Assembly: GCF_005577435.1 (NCBI RefSeq)
Contig: NZ_CP040396.1
Location: 1,005,501-1,069,500, forward strand
Source of the DNA: Paenibacillus algicola
GTDB taxonomy: Bacteria > Bacillota > Bacilli > Paenibacillales > Paenibacillaceae
DNA length: 64,000 bases
Reading direction: 5' to 3'
Position numbers and translations under genes: made by a program. Every line of letters starts with the position of its first letter. The stretch's first letter is position 1. Below the pieces are notes generated by a model that worked only from the letters and a program-made list of their open reading frames with translations, was not told the DNA's origin and did not search any database. Shown one piece after another: positions 1 through 8,164 of the stretch.

Positions 1-1
1 G

Positions 2-424
2 AAAGAGCCGCGCCCGGGAAGCAGCTTTGCGGGGATTTTGCTGGGCTCGGCTGCGGGAACAGAGTCTGGAGCCTCCACGCACCGGGAGGAGGTCGTCATA
101 TATGACGAGTATGGCCCGGTTCGCATGCTGCGAACCGCCGATTGGAAATATATACACCGCTATCCGTATGGTCCCCATGAGCTATATGATCTCACGCACG
201 ATCCCGGGGAGGAGCATAACCTCATTCAAGAGCCGGAGCACCAGGGGCGAATACAGGTATTCCGGAAGCGGCTGGGAGAGTGGTTTCAGTCCTATCTTCA
301 TCCAGAACGGGACGGGGTTTACTGCGCCGTTACAGGCTTTGGGCAGCTGTCGCGGCTTTCTGCGGGTGATCGGGAGGGACGGGGCTTTCAAGACCGGCCA
401 AGCCGTGATGAACCGACTTCGTAA
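2..424 (+). CDS. Sulfatase family protein, C-terminal end (partial)
   Basis: The frame is open from the window edge and ends at a TAA. The visible stretch DWKYIHRYPYGPHELYDL followed by DPGEEHNL is the usual C-terminal signature of the sulfatase/alkaline phosphatase superfamily, where a beta hairpin packs against the catalytic domain. The catalytic cysteine/serine motif and most of the metal site lie upstream of the window, so substrate cannot be judged. A terminator follows directly, so this is the last gene of its transcript. An organic sulfate ester hydrolase next to phosphodiesterases would suit nutrient scavenging, but that is inference. Confidence 0.8.
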   Translation, partial: KEPRPGSSFAGILLGSAAGTESGASTHREEVVIYDEYGPVRMLRTADWKYIHRYPYGPHELYDLTHDPGEEHNLIQEPEHQGRIQVFRKRLGEWFQSYLHPERDGVYCAVTGFGQLSRLSAGDREGRGFQDRPSRDEPTS

Positions 425-448
425 CCAGTATCATGAACATCTCATAAA

Positions 449-482
449 GATGACTCCTGAAAGGCGGGGTCGTCTTTTTTTT
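449..482 (+). terminator. Rho-independent terminator after sulfatase
   Basis: GATGACTCC pairs with GGGGTCGTC over nine positions (two G-U pairs) around an eight-base loop. A run of eight T follows. It lies 25 bases after the sulfatase stop. Confidence 0.8.
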
Positions 483-540
483 GTTGCTTATTTACATAAA
501 CGCTACATTCTTTTCATATTGCGCTGACATAGGCTTGGTA

Positions 541-572
541 TTGTATAAACAACAGAGATGTCTATACCTCTT
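541..572. promoter_or_regulatory. Possible GntR-family operator in promoter region
   Basis: The stretch holds GTATAAAC (543-550) and GTCTATAC (560-567), 17 bp apart. The second matches the general GntR half-symmetric pattern GT-N-TA-N-AC. A weak promoter (TTGCGC at 519, 17 bp, TGTATA at 542) overlaps the first box. The GntR/UTRA regulator at the end of this gene run is the natural candidate to bind. Pattern-based only. Confidence 0.35.
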
Positions 573-650
573 TGGGTTATTTTTTAGATTATATTATTTT
601 TACCATTGTATTTATTGAAGAAATCTAGACAAATGAAGGGGAAATCATGA

Positions 651-692
651 ATGACGCCTGAGCAAGAGACAGAAAGAGAAGTGAAGCTATGA
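651..692 (+). CDS. Possible 13-residue leader ORF coupled to next gene
   Basis: ATG at 651 opens a 13-codon frame (MTPEQETEREVKL) that ends in a TGA overlapping the ATG of the next gene as ATGA. A good ribosome binding site (GAAGGGGAAATC) sits upstream of this ORF, while the following gene has only a poor one (GAGAAGTGA). That arrangement suggests translational coupling. A four-codon frame also starts at 647 from the same site, so which start is used is unclear. No homology is claimed. Confidence 0.3.
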   Translation: MTPEQETEREVKL

Positions 693-1198
693 AGAAGCAG
701 CTGCTGGCTGTAGAGGGGACCTTGACCCCGCTCAGCTCCAAAAGTCATATTACATATTCATGCCTGGTAGACGAAGACCCCGCCTCCCTGGACATGGAGT
801 TCAGGTACACGCCCAAGGTGATGGAGGACCCGGAAGCCTCGCGGCTGCTCATTTGGGAAGCGATCGAGAAGTATGAAGCTGCTGAGCTTGTAGAGCTGCG
901 GAAAGCGGAGTGGGAGCGGTACATGCCGCTGCAAAATCTGTTAACCTTGTCGGTCGATGATCCTCATGGCTTTCGGGGGTCCGCTCACCGTCATCCCTCA
1001 GAGCAGCGACATATGCTATGTGAGCAGGAAGCCTCTCCCGGATTCCTGGCAGGACCGCTGCCCTCGGGCATCTGGAAAATTACGATCAGTGTGCACTGTG
1101 TAGTGACACCGGAGTGCACATATCAGCTTATTGTTCACAAAGGAGGGCAAAGCCGTGATCTGGGTTCCGTTCGAGCTGCACACGCATACACCACATAG
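689..1198 (+). CDS. Unknown protein, N-terminal partner of PHP phosphoesterase
   Basis: A 169-residue protein with no signal peptide or membrane segment. I do not recognise a catalytic motif. It is rich in beta-strand patterns (ITYSCLV, WKITISVHCVV) that suggest an all-beta N-terminal domain of the kind that precedes CehA/McbA-type PHP domains. Its last 15 codons overlap the next gene in another frame, and the overlap contains that gene's AAAGGAGGG ribosome binding site. Either this is a separately translated partner, or a one-base insertion has split an originally fused protein. The 3' end (after HKGG) looks like out-of-frame tail sequence, which favours the split explanation. Confidence 0.6.
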   Translation: MKKQLLAVEGTLTPLSSKSHITYSCLVDEDPASLDMEFRYTPKVMEDPEASRLLIWEAIEKYEAAELVELRKAEWERYMPLQNLLTLSVDDPHGFRGSAHRHPSEQRHMLCEQEASPGFLAGPLPSGIWKITISVHCVVTPECTYQLIVHKGGQSRDLGSVRAAHAYTT

Positions 1199-2183
1199 TG
1201 ATGGAAGGCACTCACTGGCGGAGATGTGCAGGGAAGCCGGCAGACTGGGGCTGCAGGGTATTGCATTGACCGATCATAACACGGCGGCAGGGTTAGCGGA
1301 GGCCGAGCACATTCAGCAGACAACCGGTGTGGCTGTCATTCCGGGTATGGAGTGGACGACCTTTTACGGCCATATGCTGACGCTGGGGGCACCGTATACC
1401 GAGTGGCGGGATCTGGGACCGCGCGATATTCATAAAGGGATACGTCGCGTACATGAGGCTGGAGGCATTGTCGGGATCGCTCATCCGTACACCATGGGAA
1501 GTCCGATTTGTACAGGCTGCCACTGGGAGTACGACATTACAGACTGGTCTGACCTGGACTACATCGAGGTATGGCACGGCATGATGCCCGCACTGCGGCC
1601 TTATAATTGGCCCGCGCTGCAGCTGTGGGACCAGCTGTTAAATGAAGGCCATCGCATTACAGCCACGGCCGGGCGGGATTGGCATCATTCGGATCTCCTA
1701 GGAGGTGCCCCGGCGTTTACGTATATCGGTCTTGAGCATGAAGAGGACCGCTTCTCCCGGGAGAAGGTGGTACAGGCGATCTCTCACGGACGCTGCTACT
1801 TAAGCGTCGGGCCACGGCTGCATGTGGAAGCGAGACTCGGCGGGAGGGCCTACTTCCTTGGTGATTGTGTGGACAGCTCAAGTAATATCGGCGGGGAGAT
1901 GAGCCTGCGGCTTCAGCTGGACTCATCCACGGCTTCCGGTAATTTGGGAGAGCGGGTGGTGGTTACGAAGCTGATTCTTGAATCCAATCTTGGCGAGATC
2001 ACCGAGATTCCATGGCGGGAGGATCAGAGTGAAGCCGAGCACCTGGTCTCTATAGAAGGTCTGAGGTGGCTGAGAGTGAAGGCGGAGGGACTTATGGAGA
2101 GCAGCCCGATCCCTTTGGCGATGACGAACCCGATTTATGTATCGTCTCCTCCCGTGCCTGAACCAGAAAGGGCGGCAGTCTGA
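1155..2183 (+). CDS. CehA/McbA-type PHP domain metallophosphoesterase
   Basis: A 342-residue predicted cytoplasmic PHP-fold hydrolase. Metal-binding motifs are visible: HTHTPHSDG close to the N-terminus, LTDHNT, GMEW and GIAHP, with a later RDWHHSD. This order is typical of the CehA/McbA branch of PHP proteins, which act on phosphodiesters or similar esters. I start at GTG 1155 because a strong AAAGGAGGG site stands eight bases before it; a TTG at 1131 would be out of register with that site. The stop overlaps the next ATG (TGATG), so translation is coupled to the glycerophosphodiesterase gene. Substrate is inferred from context as a phosphodiester or phosphomonoester released outside the cell and imported. 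Confidence 0.75.
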   Translation: MIWVPFELHTHTPHSDGRHSLAEMCREAGRLGLQGIALTDHNTAAGLAEAEHIQQTTGVAVIPGMEWTTFYGHMLTLGAPYTEWRDLGPRDIHKGIRRVHEAGGIVGIAHPYTMGSPICTGCHWEYDITDWSDLDYIEVWHGMMPALRPYNWPALQLWDQLLNEGHRITATAGRDWHHSDLLGGAPAFTYIGLEHEEDRFSREKVVQAISHGRCYLSVGPRLHVEARLGGRAYFLGDCVDSSSNIGGEMSLRLQLDSSTASGNLGERVVVTKLILESNLGEITEIPWREDQSEAEHLVSIEGLRWLRVKAEGLMESSPIPLAMTNPIYVSSPPVPEPERAAV

Positions 2184-2908
2184 TGAAGCCATGCCGAATT
2201 ATTGCACATACCGGCTGTGAGGCTACTCCTTATAATTCAGCAGCTTCCTGTGAAAAAGGCTATAAGGCAGGCGCCGATGTCCTGGAAGTGGATGTCCGGG
2301 CGACGAAGGATGGCATTCCGGTGCTTTATCACGATGACGAGCCGGACCTCTCCCGTTATAGCTATGACGAACTGCCTGCAGCCGGTCTTGGTTCCGTTGA
2401 AACATTGGAGACGGTGCTGCGTCTCCTGCGAGGAAAGAAGGCGGCATTCAATCTGGATCTGAAGACACTGCCGGCTTATGAAGCCGCGACTAGGGTCATT
2501 ACGGAGCTGCAGGTCTGGGATCAGATTTATTTCACAGGACTGACGGATGCTCTCGCGGGCAGCGATGCCGCCCGGCATGTGATCTGGAACGCACCGGCTG
2601 CAGCGCCTCACCTGACGGATGCTGCCTATGAAGAGCAGACACTAGCATGGTGTCAATACGCCAGACAGTCCGGCTTCGCCGGCATTAATGTTCAGTACGC
2701 CTCCTGTCGGACTTCGCTGGTACGCTGTGCCCGGCAGCATGGATTGGCGGTGTGGGTGTTCACGCTTCCGGCTGATCAAGCCGTGATTACGAAATATATG
2801 GACATGGGCGTTGATGCGGTGTCTGTTATGGATGTGACCTACTGTAGCCAGCTTCGGAGGGAATGGCTCCATGACCGTCTGGAGGGCAGGTTAAGCGAGA
2901 AAATATGA
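2183..2908 (+). CDS. Glycerophosphodiester phosphodiesterase
   Basis: A 241-residue GDPD-family TIM-barrel enzyme without a signal peptide, so probably cytoplasmic. Visible family motifs are IIAHTGCEATPYNS at the N-terminus (usually HRG with ENT), LEVDVRATKDGIPVLYHDD (acidic metal ligands and catalytic HD) and FNLDLK. The family splits glycerophosphodiesters into sn-glycerol-3-phosphate and an alcohol. The arginine that normally follows the first catalytic histidine is replaced by threonine, so activity or substrate may differ. The gene starts in a TGATG overlap with the PHP gene and precedes ABC permeases, which fits import followed by hydrolysis. Confidence 0.8.
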   Translation: MKPCRIIAHTGCEATPYNSAASCEKGYKAGADVLEVDVRATKDGIPVLYHDDEPDLSRYSYDELPAAGLGSVETLETVLRLLRGKKAAFNLDLKTLPAYEAATRVITELQVWDQIYFTGLTDALAGSDAARHVIWNAPAAAPHLTDAAYEEQTLAWCQYARQSGFAGINVQYASCRTSLVRCARQHGLAVWVFTLPADQAVITKYMDMGVDAVSVMDVTYCSQLRREWLHDRLEGRLSEKI

Positions 2909-2915
2909 ACCTAGT

Positions 2916-2951
2916 AAAGGAGGGAGGACGGCGGCTGCGCCGTCCGACAAG
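2916..2951 (+). promoter_or_regulatory. Ribosome binding site separated from its start by a perfect hairpin
   Basis: AAAGGAGGG (2916-2924) stands 27 bases before the permease ATG, normally too far. Between them lies a perfect eight-pair hairpin, GGACGGCG-gctg-CGCCGTCC (2926-2945). With the hairpin folded out, the effective spacing is about eight bases. The sequence is clear; function is inferred. Confidence 0.5.
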
Positions 2952-3866
2952 ATGTCCTTAGTGAATGCAGAAAGACAACGAGCCCTGGTCCGTTCAGAGC
3001 GACAGCCGGCTTCCCGGCTGGAATCACGCGCTGTATGGTATGTATTCTTGATCCCGTCACTGCTCGGCATCCTGCTGTTCACGGTATACCCTTTGATCGA
3101 ATCCTTGCGGCTCAGCTTTACCAAGGGCGTTGAGGAACGCTACGTGGGCGGTGCCAATTATGCAGAGGTGCTTGCCTCGGAAACGTTCTGGTATGCCGTC
3201 TACAACACGGTGTATATAACCACCTTTCAGCTGCTGATTGCGATCCCGATCGGCTTCCTGATTGCCTGCTTGATCAATGGTCTGCGGCGGGGATCGAATT
3301 TCTTCAAAGTGCTGTTCTACATTCCCAATGCCACCTCCATGATTGCGGCCGCGACGGTGTTTCTGGCTATTCTTCATCCGGATGGGCCGCTGAATTATAT
3401 CGTGCAGCTGCTCGGCTTTGAAAAAATTGTCTGGCTGTCCCAGCCGGTTTCGGCAAAATGGGGCGCTGTAGTGCTCTCGGTGTGGCACTGGCTGGGCTTC
3501 GTCATTATTATCAACCTGGCGAATCTGCAGGCGATCCCGATTGAGTACTATGAAGCCTCCTCCATAGACGGAGCCACCCGCCTGCAGCAGTGGTGGTGGA
3601 TTACGGTGCCGAATATGCTCGGCAGCCTGACGCTGCTTCTGGTGCTGGGCTGGATCGGAGGACTGCAGCGATTTGCAGATGCCTTTATGCTTGGCGGATT
3701 ACAGGGAAGTCCTGCCCGCTCCCTTCACACCGTAGTAGGCTTCATTTTCGAGCGCGGCTTTGGCGGCAATGAGTATGGTATCGCATCTGCGGCCTCGTAC
3801 ATCCTGTTCTTCTTCATCCTGCTGTTCACGTACCTAAATACCAAGCTGCTGAAGATGAAAATTTAA
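2952..3866 (+). CDS. ABC transporter permease, sugar/glycerophosphodiester type (MalF/UgpA-like)
   Basis: A 304-residue integral membrane protein of the binding-protein-dependent carbohydrate importer class. Six hydrophobic segments are visible, the first at about residues 26-50 (WYVFLIPSLLGILLFTVYPL). The EAA loop that docks the ATPase reads YYEASSIDGATRLQQWWWIT near residue 200. The N-terminal 25 residues are polar and cytoplasmic. It pairs with the next gene to form a heterodimer. No ATP-binding subunit is encoded nearby, as is common in Bacillales where a shared MsmX-type ATPase serves many importers. Context suggests glycerophosphodiester, polyol phosphate or sugar substrates. Confidence 0.85.
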   Translation: MSLVNAERQRALVRSERQPASRLESRAVWYVFLIPSLLGILLFTVYPLIESLRLSFTKGVEERYVGGANYAEVLASETFWYAVYNTVYITTFQLLIAIPIGFLIACLINGLRRGSNFFKVLFYIPNATSMIAAATVFLAILHPDGPLNYIVQLLGFEKIVWLSQPVSAKWGAVVLSVWHWLGFVIIINLANLQAIPIEYYEASSIDGATRLQQWWWITVPNMLGSLTLLLVLGWIGGLQRFADAFMLGGLQGSPARSLHTVVGFIFERGFGGNEYGIASAASYILFFFILLFTYLNTKLLKMKI

Positions 3867-3881
3867 AAGAGGTGAACCATC

Positions 3882-4727
3882 ATGCATGACAGGAAGCACA
3901 AATGGAAGACCATGGATGCCGCAACGACCATCCTGCTTGCTGCGGTGGGCTTGATTATGATTTATCCGTTCATCTGGATGATCAGCGTCAGTCTGGAGCA
4001 AACCGCGAATCTGGCCCTGCCGTTTCCGCCGCGCCTGATCCCGGAGCAATTCGCGTGGTTTAATTACAAGCTCGTGTTTGAGAACAACGCTTTATTTCTG
4101 GCCTATTGGAACTCTGCCGTGGTCGCCTTTTTCAGTGTCATGCTGGGTGTAGCATCGGCGCTGCTGGGGGGATACGCCTTTTCCCGCGGAAGCTTTAAGG
4201 GCAAGAGGCTGCTGTATTTCATCGTGCTGGCGACGATGATGATTCCATTCGAAACCCGGCTGATTCCCATGTTTACGATGTTTAATGATCTTGGAATGAT
4301 CAATACCAAATATCCGCTCATTCTTCCTTCGTTAATCAATGCTCTGGGCCTGGTGCTGGCGAAGCAATTTTTTGACCAGCTGCCGGAAGGCTTGAGGGAG
4401 TCCGCCAAGATCGACGGGGCGGGGGAGTTCAAAACGTTCTTTTACATTTTTGTACCGCTGACAGGTCCTATCACAGCTACTGTGGCGATTCTGGCCTTCC
4501 AGGACAGCTGGAATTCCTTCATCTGGCCGCTGGTGGTGATCAATGATCAGGATTTGCGGACCGTTCCGCTGTTCTTATCTAATTTCTCGGCCGAGAACGG
4601 AGGCCGCCTGGCAGGGATTACGATGGCGCTGGCCGCCATGAGCATTCTGCCGATCCTGCTCGTGTTTCTATTTTTCCAAAAATATATTATTCGCAGCGTT
4701 GCTTTAAGCGGCCTGAAGGGAGAGTGA
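3882..4727 (+). CDS. ABC transporter permease, MalG/UgpE-like
   Basis: A 281-residue partner permease with six predicted membrane segments, beginning at about residue 12 (AATTILLAAVGLIMIYPFIWMIS). The docking loop reads LRESAKIDGAGEFKTFFYIFVP around residue 185. The sequence ends SVALSGLKGE, the typical C-terminus of MalG-type permeases. A good site (AGAGGTGA) precedes the ATG, 15 bases after the first permease. It works with the upstream permease, the binding lipoprotein downstream and a shared ATPase encoded elsewhere. Confidence 0.87.
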   Translation: MHDRKHKWKTMDAATTILLAAVGLIMIYPFIWMISVSLEQTANLALPFPPRLIPEQFAWFNYKLVFENNALFLAYWNSAVVAFFSVMLGVASALLGGYAFSRGSFKGKRLLYFIVLATMMIPFETRLIPMFTMFNDLGMINTKYPLILPSLINALGLVLAKQFFDQLPEGLRESAKIDGAGEFKTFFYIFVPLTGPITATVAILAFQDSWNSFIWPLVVINDQDLRTVPLFLSNFSAENGGRLAGITMALAAMSILPILLVFLFFQKYIIRSVALSGLKGE

Positions 4728-4840
4728 TGGACAAGGCGGTTAACGCAGCCGCAGGTGTCACCGCATCCGAGAGCTGTAGCGCAAGGTTACAAATCATGCA
4801 GGTCTAAAGAGAAAAAGATTACATTTGTGGAGGGAAACCA

Positions 4841-6256
4841 ATGTTTATGTTTAAAAAGAAATTTCAAGCTTTGCGAAGTCCGCTGATGCTGCTTCTGCTG
4901 TTAAGTTTTCTGCTGAGCGCATGCAGCGGCAAGGAGGGCGGCGTTTCATCCTCCGACTCCAATGGACAAGCGGCGACCGCTGCCAGCGGTACCGCAGCAG
5001 GTGCTGCGGGTGAAGGGCCGTCGGGGAAGCTGAAGGTGCAGATGATTGGTGATTTTGCGACAGAGCAAAAAACCGATGCAATCACCGGAATCACCTCCAA
5101 GGGCGTGAACGTGCTGAAGGAGGAGTTCGAAAGAATGTACCCGGGCGCGGAGGTCGAATTTGTACTCATGGGCTGGGACAATTATAACGAGAAGACGCAA
5201 ACCATGCTTCAATCCGGTGCAGCCGATGTGTATCAGGTGCCGGGGCTGGCTACCTTTGTTGAGCAGGGCCTGCTTGAGCCGCTTCAGCCTTACATTGATA
5301 AAGACAGCTTTGATACGAGCATTTACTTGAACGGTCAGGTGGACGGCTGGAGAGCAATGGGCCCGGAGGATCAGCAGCCGGAAATTTACAGTCTGCCGTA
5401 CATCGGTGACGCCCGGCTCATTGTATATGACAAGCAGCTTTTTGATGACTGGGGTGTAGAGTATTTGTCAGAGAAGCCTTCCATCGAGGAAGTGCTGGAA
5501 AAGGCTGCCAAGATGACAGGCAAGAATCCAAAAACCGGCGAGCAAAATTACGGGCTTACCTATAATGGAACCGATGCGGCCGACACCGTGATGAATATCA
5601 GTGAGTCGAAGGGCGGCCAATGGGGCACCGGATTTCTGTGGAAGGACATGTCGCTGGAATTCAATAGTGACACTATGATTGAAGCGGCGGAGCTGCTGAA
5701 GGAAGCGAATCAATATGCGCCGGAAGGTGTTCTTGTCAATCAGGGCTCGGAGAATTTCCTGACGGATAAAAATAACATTGCCATTCATTTGCGCGCCGCT
5801 CCAGGCTTCATCAACATCATTGAAACCTTTGGTACACAGGACCGCTACCAGGCTGCGCTGCTCTTCACCAACCCGGAGCTGGGCATGGGCGGCATGTTCG
5901 CCGGAAGTCCGTTTGCGATCGGGCAGAACAGCAAGAACAAGGATCTGGCGTGGGAGTGGCTGAAGTTTAGCAGCAGTGAGTTTTTCCAGAAATATATGTG
6001 GGAAGAGCAGCGTTCGCAGAGCATGCCGGTCATCAAGGCCGCTGCGGATTGGGACAGTGTGAAGGCATTGCCGCAAATGGATATTATTTTGAAGCAGATG
6101 AGTCAGCTGTGGGCGCCGCGTTACCCGTACCGTTCCGGTCAGCCGCGCTATATTTTGTCGGAGAATGTACAGCGTATTCTGCTGGGCGAGCTGACGGCGA
6201 AAGAAGCACTCCAGAGGGCACAGTCCGAGTCGGAGAGCTGGCTGAAGAGTCAATAA
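4841..6256 (+). CDS. Extracellular solute-binding lipoprotein of the ABC importer
   Basis: A 471-residue family 1 solute-binding protein. The N-terminus has a basic region, a leucine-rich core (LLLLLSFLLSAC) and a lipobox ending at the cysteine near residue 28, so the mature protein is lipid-anchored on the outer face of the membrane. A Ser/Gly/Ala-rich linker follows. The body shows the usual family features, such as FEKMYPGAEVEF-like and LPYIGDARLIVYDKQLF segments. Ligand cannot be read from sequence; neighbours favour glycerophosphodiester or polyol-phosphate compounds. The ATG at 4841 has a GGAGG site at good spacing. Confidence 0.85.
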   Translation: MFMFKKKFQALRSPLMLLLLLSFLLSACSGKEGGVSSSDSNGQAATAASGTAAGAAGEGPSGKLKVQMIGDFATEQKTDAITGITSKGVNVLKEEFERMYPGAEVEFVLMGWDNYNEKTQTMLQSGAADVYQVPGLATFVEQGLLEPLQPYIDKDSFDTSIYLNGQVDGWRAMGPEDQQPEIYSLPYIGDARLIVYDKQLFDDWGVEYLSEKPSIEEVLEKAAKMTGKNPKTGEQNYGLTYNGTDAADTVMNISESKGGQWGTGFLWKDMSLEFNSDTMIEAAELLKEANQYAPEGVLVNQGSENFLTDKNNIAIHLRAAPGFINIIETFGTQDRYQAALLFTNPELGMGGMFAGSPFAIGQNSKNKDLAWEWLKFSSSEFFQKYMWEEQRSQSMPVIKAAADWDSVKALPQMDIILKQMSQLWAPRYPYRSGQPRYILSENVQRILLGELTAKEALQRAQSESESWLKSQ

Positions 6257-6282
6257 CACTCTAAGAAAAGGTGGTATGCTCC

Positions 6283-7191
6283 ATGCTGAAGAAAACCTGG
6301 TTATGCCTGATGCTGTTGACGATGCTGGTAGTGCCATTAGCGGGCGCGGCGTCTGCTTACACGAGTAACAATTGGATGGGGGAAGTGAACGGCTCGCTCT
6401 CGCTGTCCTCCCTCACGATCCCGGGAACGCATGATTCCGGTGCTTTGTACGAGCCGGTCTACGGCACAGCCAAGAATCAGGATCTGACCATTGCGCAGCA
6501 GCTGTCCATCGGGGTCAGGTATCTCGATATTCGTACAAGACATTTTAAAAATGCGTTTGAAATCCATCACGGTGCCGTGTATCAGCAGCAAAATTTCGAC
6601 TCAGTCTTAAACACCGTCATTTCCTTTCTGAACAGCAACCCGACAGAAACGGTCATCATGAGTGTAAAGGAGGAGCACACGGCGGCAGAGAATACGCGTT
6701 CTTTTGAAGCCACGTTTAATGCCTATACGAGCAAAAACCCGGGAAAATGGCTGCTGACTGACCGCGTTCCCACCCTGGACCAAGCTCGGGGAAAAATCGT
6801 GCTGCTCCGAAGATTCTCGGCGACCCAGCTGCCCAAAGGTCTGGATGCAACAGCTTGGAAGGAGAACACCACCTTCACCATCCAGAACACAGCTGCCAAT
6901 CTGAAAATCCAGGACTATTACAAGGTATCGGACAAGGCGAAGAAGTGGAATGACATTCAGAGCATGTACAATGAGGCCAAGAACAGCAACCCTTCATGGC
7001 TGTATATCAACTATACCAGCGGGTACAAGCCAGGCATTTTCGGTATTCCGGACATCCGGGATACGAAGGATTACGTCAATCCCAAGGTGCTGGACTTATT
7101 TACGGCAAATACGCGCGGGCGGTTTGGGATCTCGGCGATGGACTTCATCACCAGCGAGCATGCCTCCAAAATGATTGCCACCAATTTCTAG
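6283..7191 (+). CDS. Secreted phosphatidylinositol-specific phospholipase C-like enzyme
   Basis: A 302-residue predicted secreted enzyme of the PI-PLC X-domain family. A signal peptide is visible (MLKKTWLCLMLLTMLVV, cleavage after GAASA). Two catalytic histidine motifs are present: PGTHDSG near residue 47 and IHHGA near residue 90. The general base/acid environment (LDIRTR, VIMSVKEEH) also matches. Bacterial members cleave phosphatidylinositol to diacylglycerol and inositol cyclic phosphate. I prefer ATG 6283 over GTG 6271 because the GGTGG site is then seven bases upstream. The gene follows the binding protein by 26 bases, so the enzyme may release the head group that the importer takes up. 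Confidence 0.82.
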   Translation: MLKKTWLCLMLLTMLVVPLAGAASAYTSNNWMGEVNGSLSLSSLTIPGTHDSGALYEPVYGTAKNQDLTIAQQLSIGVRYLDIRTRHFKNAFEIHHGAVYQQQNFDSVLNTVISFLNSNPTETVIMSVKEEHTAAENTRSFEATFNAYTSKNPGKWLLTDRVPTLDQARGKIVLLRRFSATQLPKGLDATAWKENTTFTIQNTAANLKIQDYYKVSDKAKKWNDIQSMYNEAKNSNPSWLYINYTSGYKPGIFGIPDIRDTKDYVNPKVLDLFTANTRGRFGISAMDFITSEHASKMIATNF

Positions 7192-7254
7192 AAAAGAATA
7201 TTCTCACAGGAACGTTCCGGTACGCCGTGAGGTGCCGGAGCGTTTGTGCTCCTG

Positions 7255-7290
7255 CCCGGGCCGAGCCGACCCGGCTTGGCTCGGCCCGGG
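7255..7290. repeat. Perfect 13-bp inverted repeat before the GntR gene
   Basis: CCCGGGCCGAGCC (7255-7267) is exactly complementary to GGCTCGGCCCGGG (7278-7290), with a ten-base loop. There is no T tract, so it is either a strong mRNA hairpin that dampens read-through from the PI-PLC gene or an operator-like dyad. A weaker stem (AACGTTCCGG with CCGGAGCGTT) lies just upstream at 7211-7243. Confidence 0.6.
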
Positions 7291-7321
7291 TGGGGGAATG
7301 TTGACAAGGCAGAGAGAACAT

Positions 7322-8092
7322 ATGACAATAAGCTCACAGAAGATGATGTCTAGAGGTGTTAATACAAATCACATGAATGCCAATTCGAAGTCGATGCAGG
7401 TCAAGCAGCAGCTGATGGAGCTTATTGATCAGGGCGTTTACCGCGTAGGAGAGCAGCTCCCTTCTGAAATTCAGATGTCCAAGCAGTTTCAGGTGAGCCG
7501 CGAAACCTTCCGGGGCGCACTGAAAATGCTGGAGGAGGAAGGGCGAATCCTGGTCAAGCATGGTGTCGGTACCTTTGTTATTCGTCCCTTGCCGCCGATC
7601 AAGAGCACTTTGGAGCGGCTGTACAGCTCTGGAGAAATGATCCGATCCGCGAACTTAACCGAGAGTGAAAGTATGATTTCCTTGACGAAATCACCTTGTC
7701 CTGAAGAGGCCGCCGAGCGTCTCGGCATTGCAGCGGGCGACGCGGTATACATCCTGAAGCGGATTCGTAAAGCGAATGATGAGCCGGTGATGCTGTCCGT
7801 CAATTACTTGCCGGCGGCGCGTTTCGGGGAGGGATTTGAGCAGCATACCTTTTCCGGCTCCCTGCTGAAGTTCGTCGAGGATACCTTAGGAGTCACCATT
7901 AATCGCGCCGATACCGAAATTGCGGTGCCGCTGCACATTGACCGAAATTGTCAGCAGCTGCTGCAGCATCCGCACACGACGGTACTGCTGCTGAAGCAGC
8001 TGCACTATGATGAAGGAAACCAGCCTGTGTTTTATTCCCAGGATTATATGCGCAACGATGTATTTACGTTTCATCTAAGACGTACGCGGTAA
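7322..8092 (+). CDS. GntR-family regulator with UTRA effector domain
   Basis: About 256 residues. The N-terminal winged helix-turn-helix runs from about residue 17 to 95 (QLPSEIQMSKQFQVSRETFRG, then EGRILVKHGVGTFVI), the GntR signature. The C-terminal UTRA domain has the usual features: VYILKRIRKANDEPVMLSVNYLP, and FYSQDYMRND near the end. UTRA regulators sense sugars, sugar phosphates or related small molecules and usually repress their operon. Start choice is uncertain: ATG 7322 has a modest AGAGAG site, and ATG 7298 is an alternative. Its place at the end of the operon and the candidate box near position 560 suggest it controls the upstream genes. Confidence 0.82.
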   Translation: MTISSQKMMSRGVNTNHMNANSKSMQVKQQLMELIDQGVYRVGEQLPSEIQMSKQFQVSRETFRGALKMLEEEGRILVKHGVGTFVIRPLPPIKSTLERLYSSGEMIRSANLTESESMISLTKSPCPEEAAERLGIAAGDAVYILKRIRKANDEPVMLSVNYLPAARFGEGFEQHTFSGSLLKFVEDTLGVTINRADTEIAVPLHIDRNCQQLLQHPHTTVLLLKQLHYDEGNQPVFYSQDYMRNDVFTFHLRRTR

Positions 8093-8096
8093 ATAA

Positions 8097-8137
8097 GATC
8101 ACCCTTGGCCTGAAATACGGGCTGGGGGTGATTTTTT
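8097..8137 (+). terminator. Terminator of the phosphodiester operon
   Basis: GATCACCC (8097-8104) pairs with GGGTGAT (8126-8132), with further C/G pairing toward the loop. Six T follow. It sits five bases after the regulator stop and marks the start of the 51-bp repeat array. Confidence 0.85.
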
Positions 8138-8164
8138 GTGTTGGGCTGGGGATGCGGGATCGCG

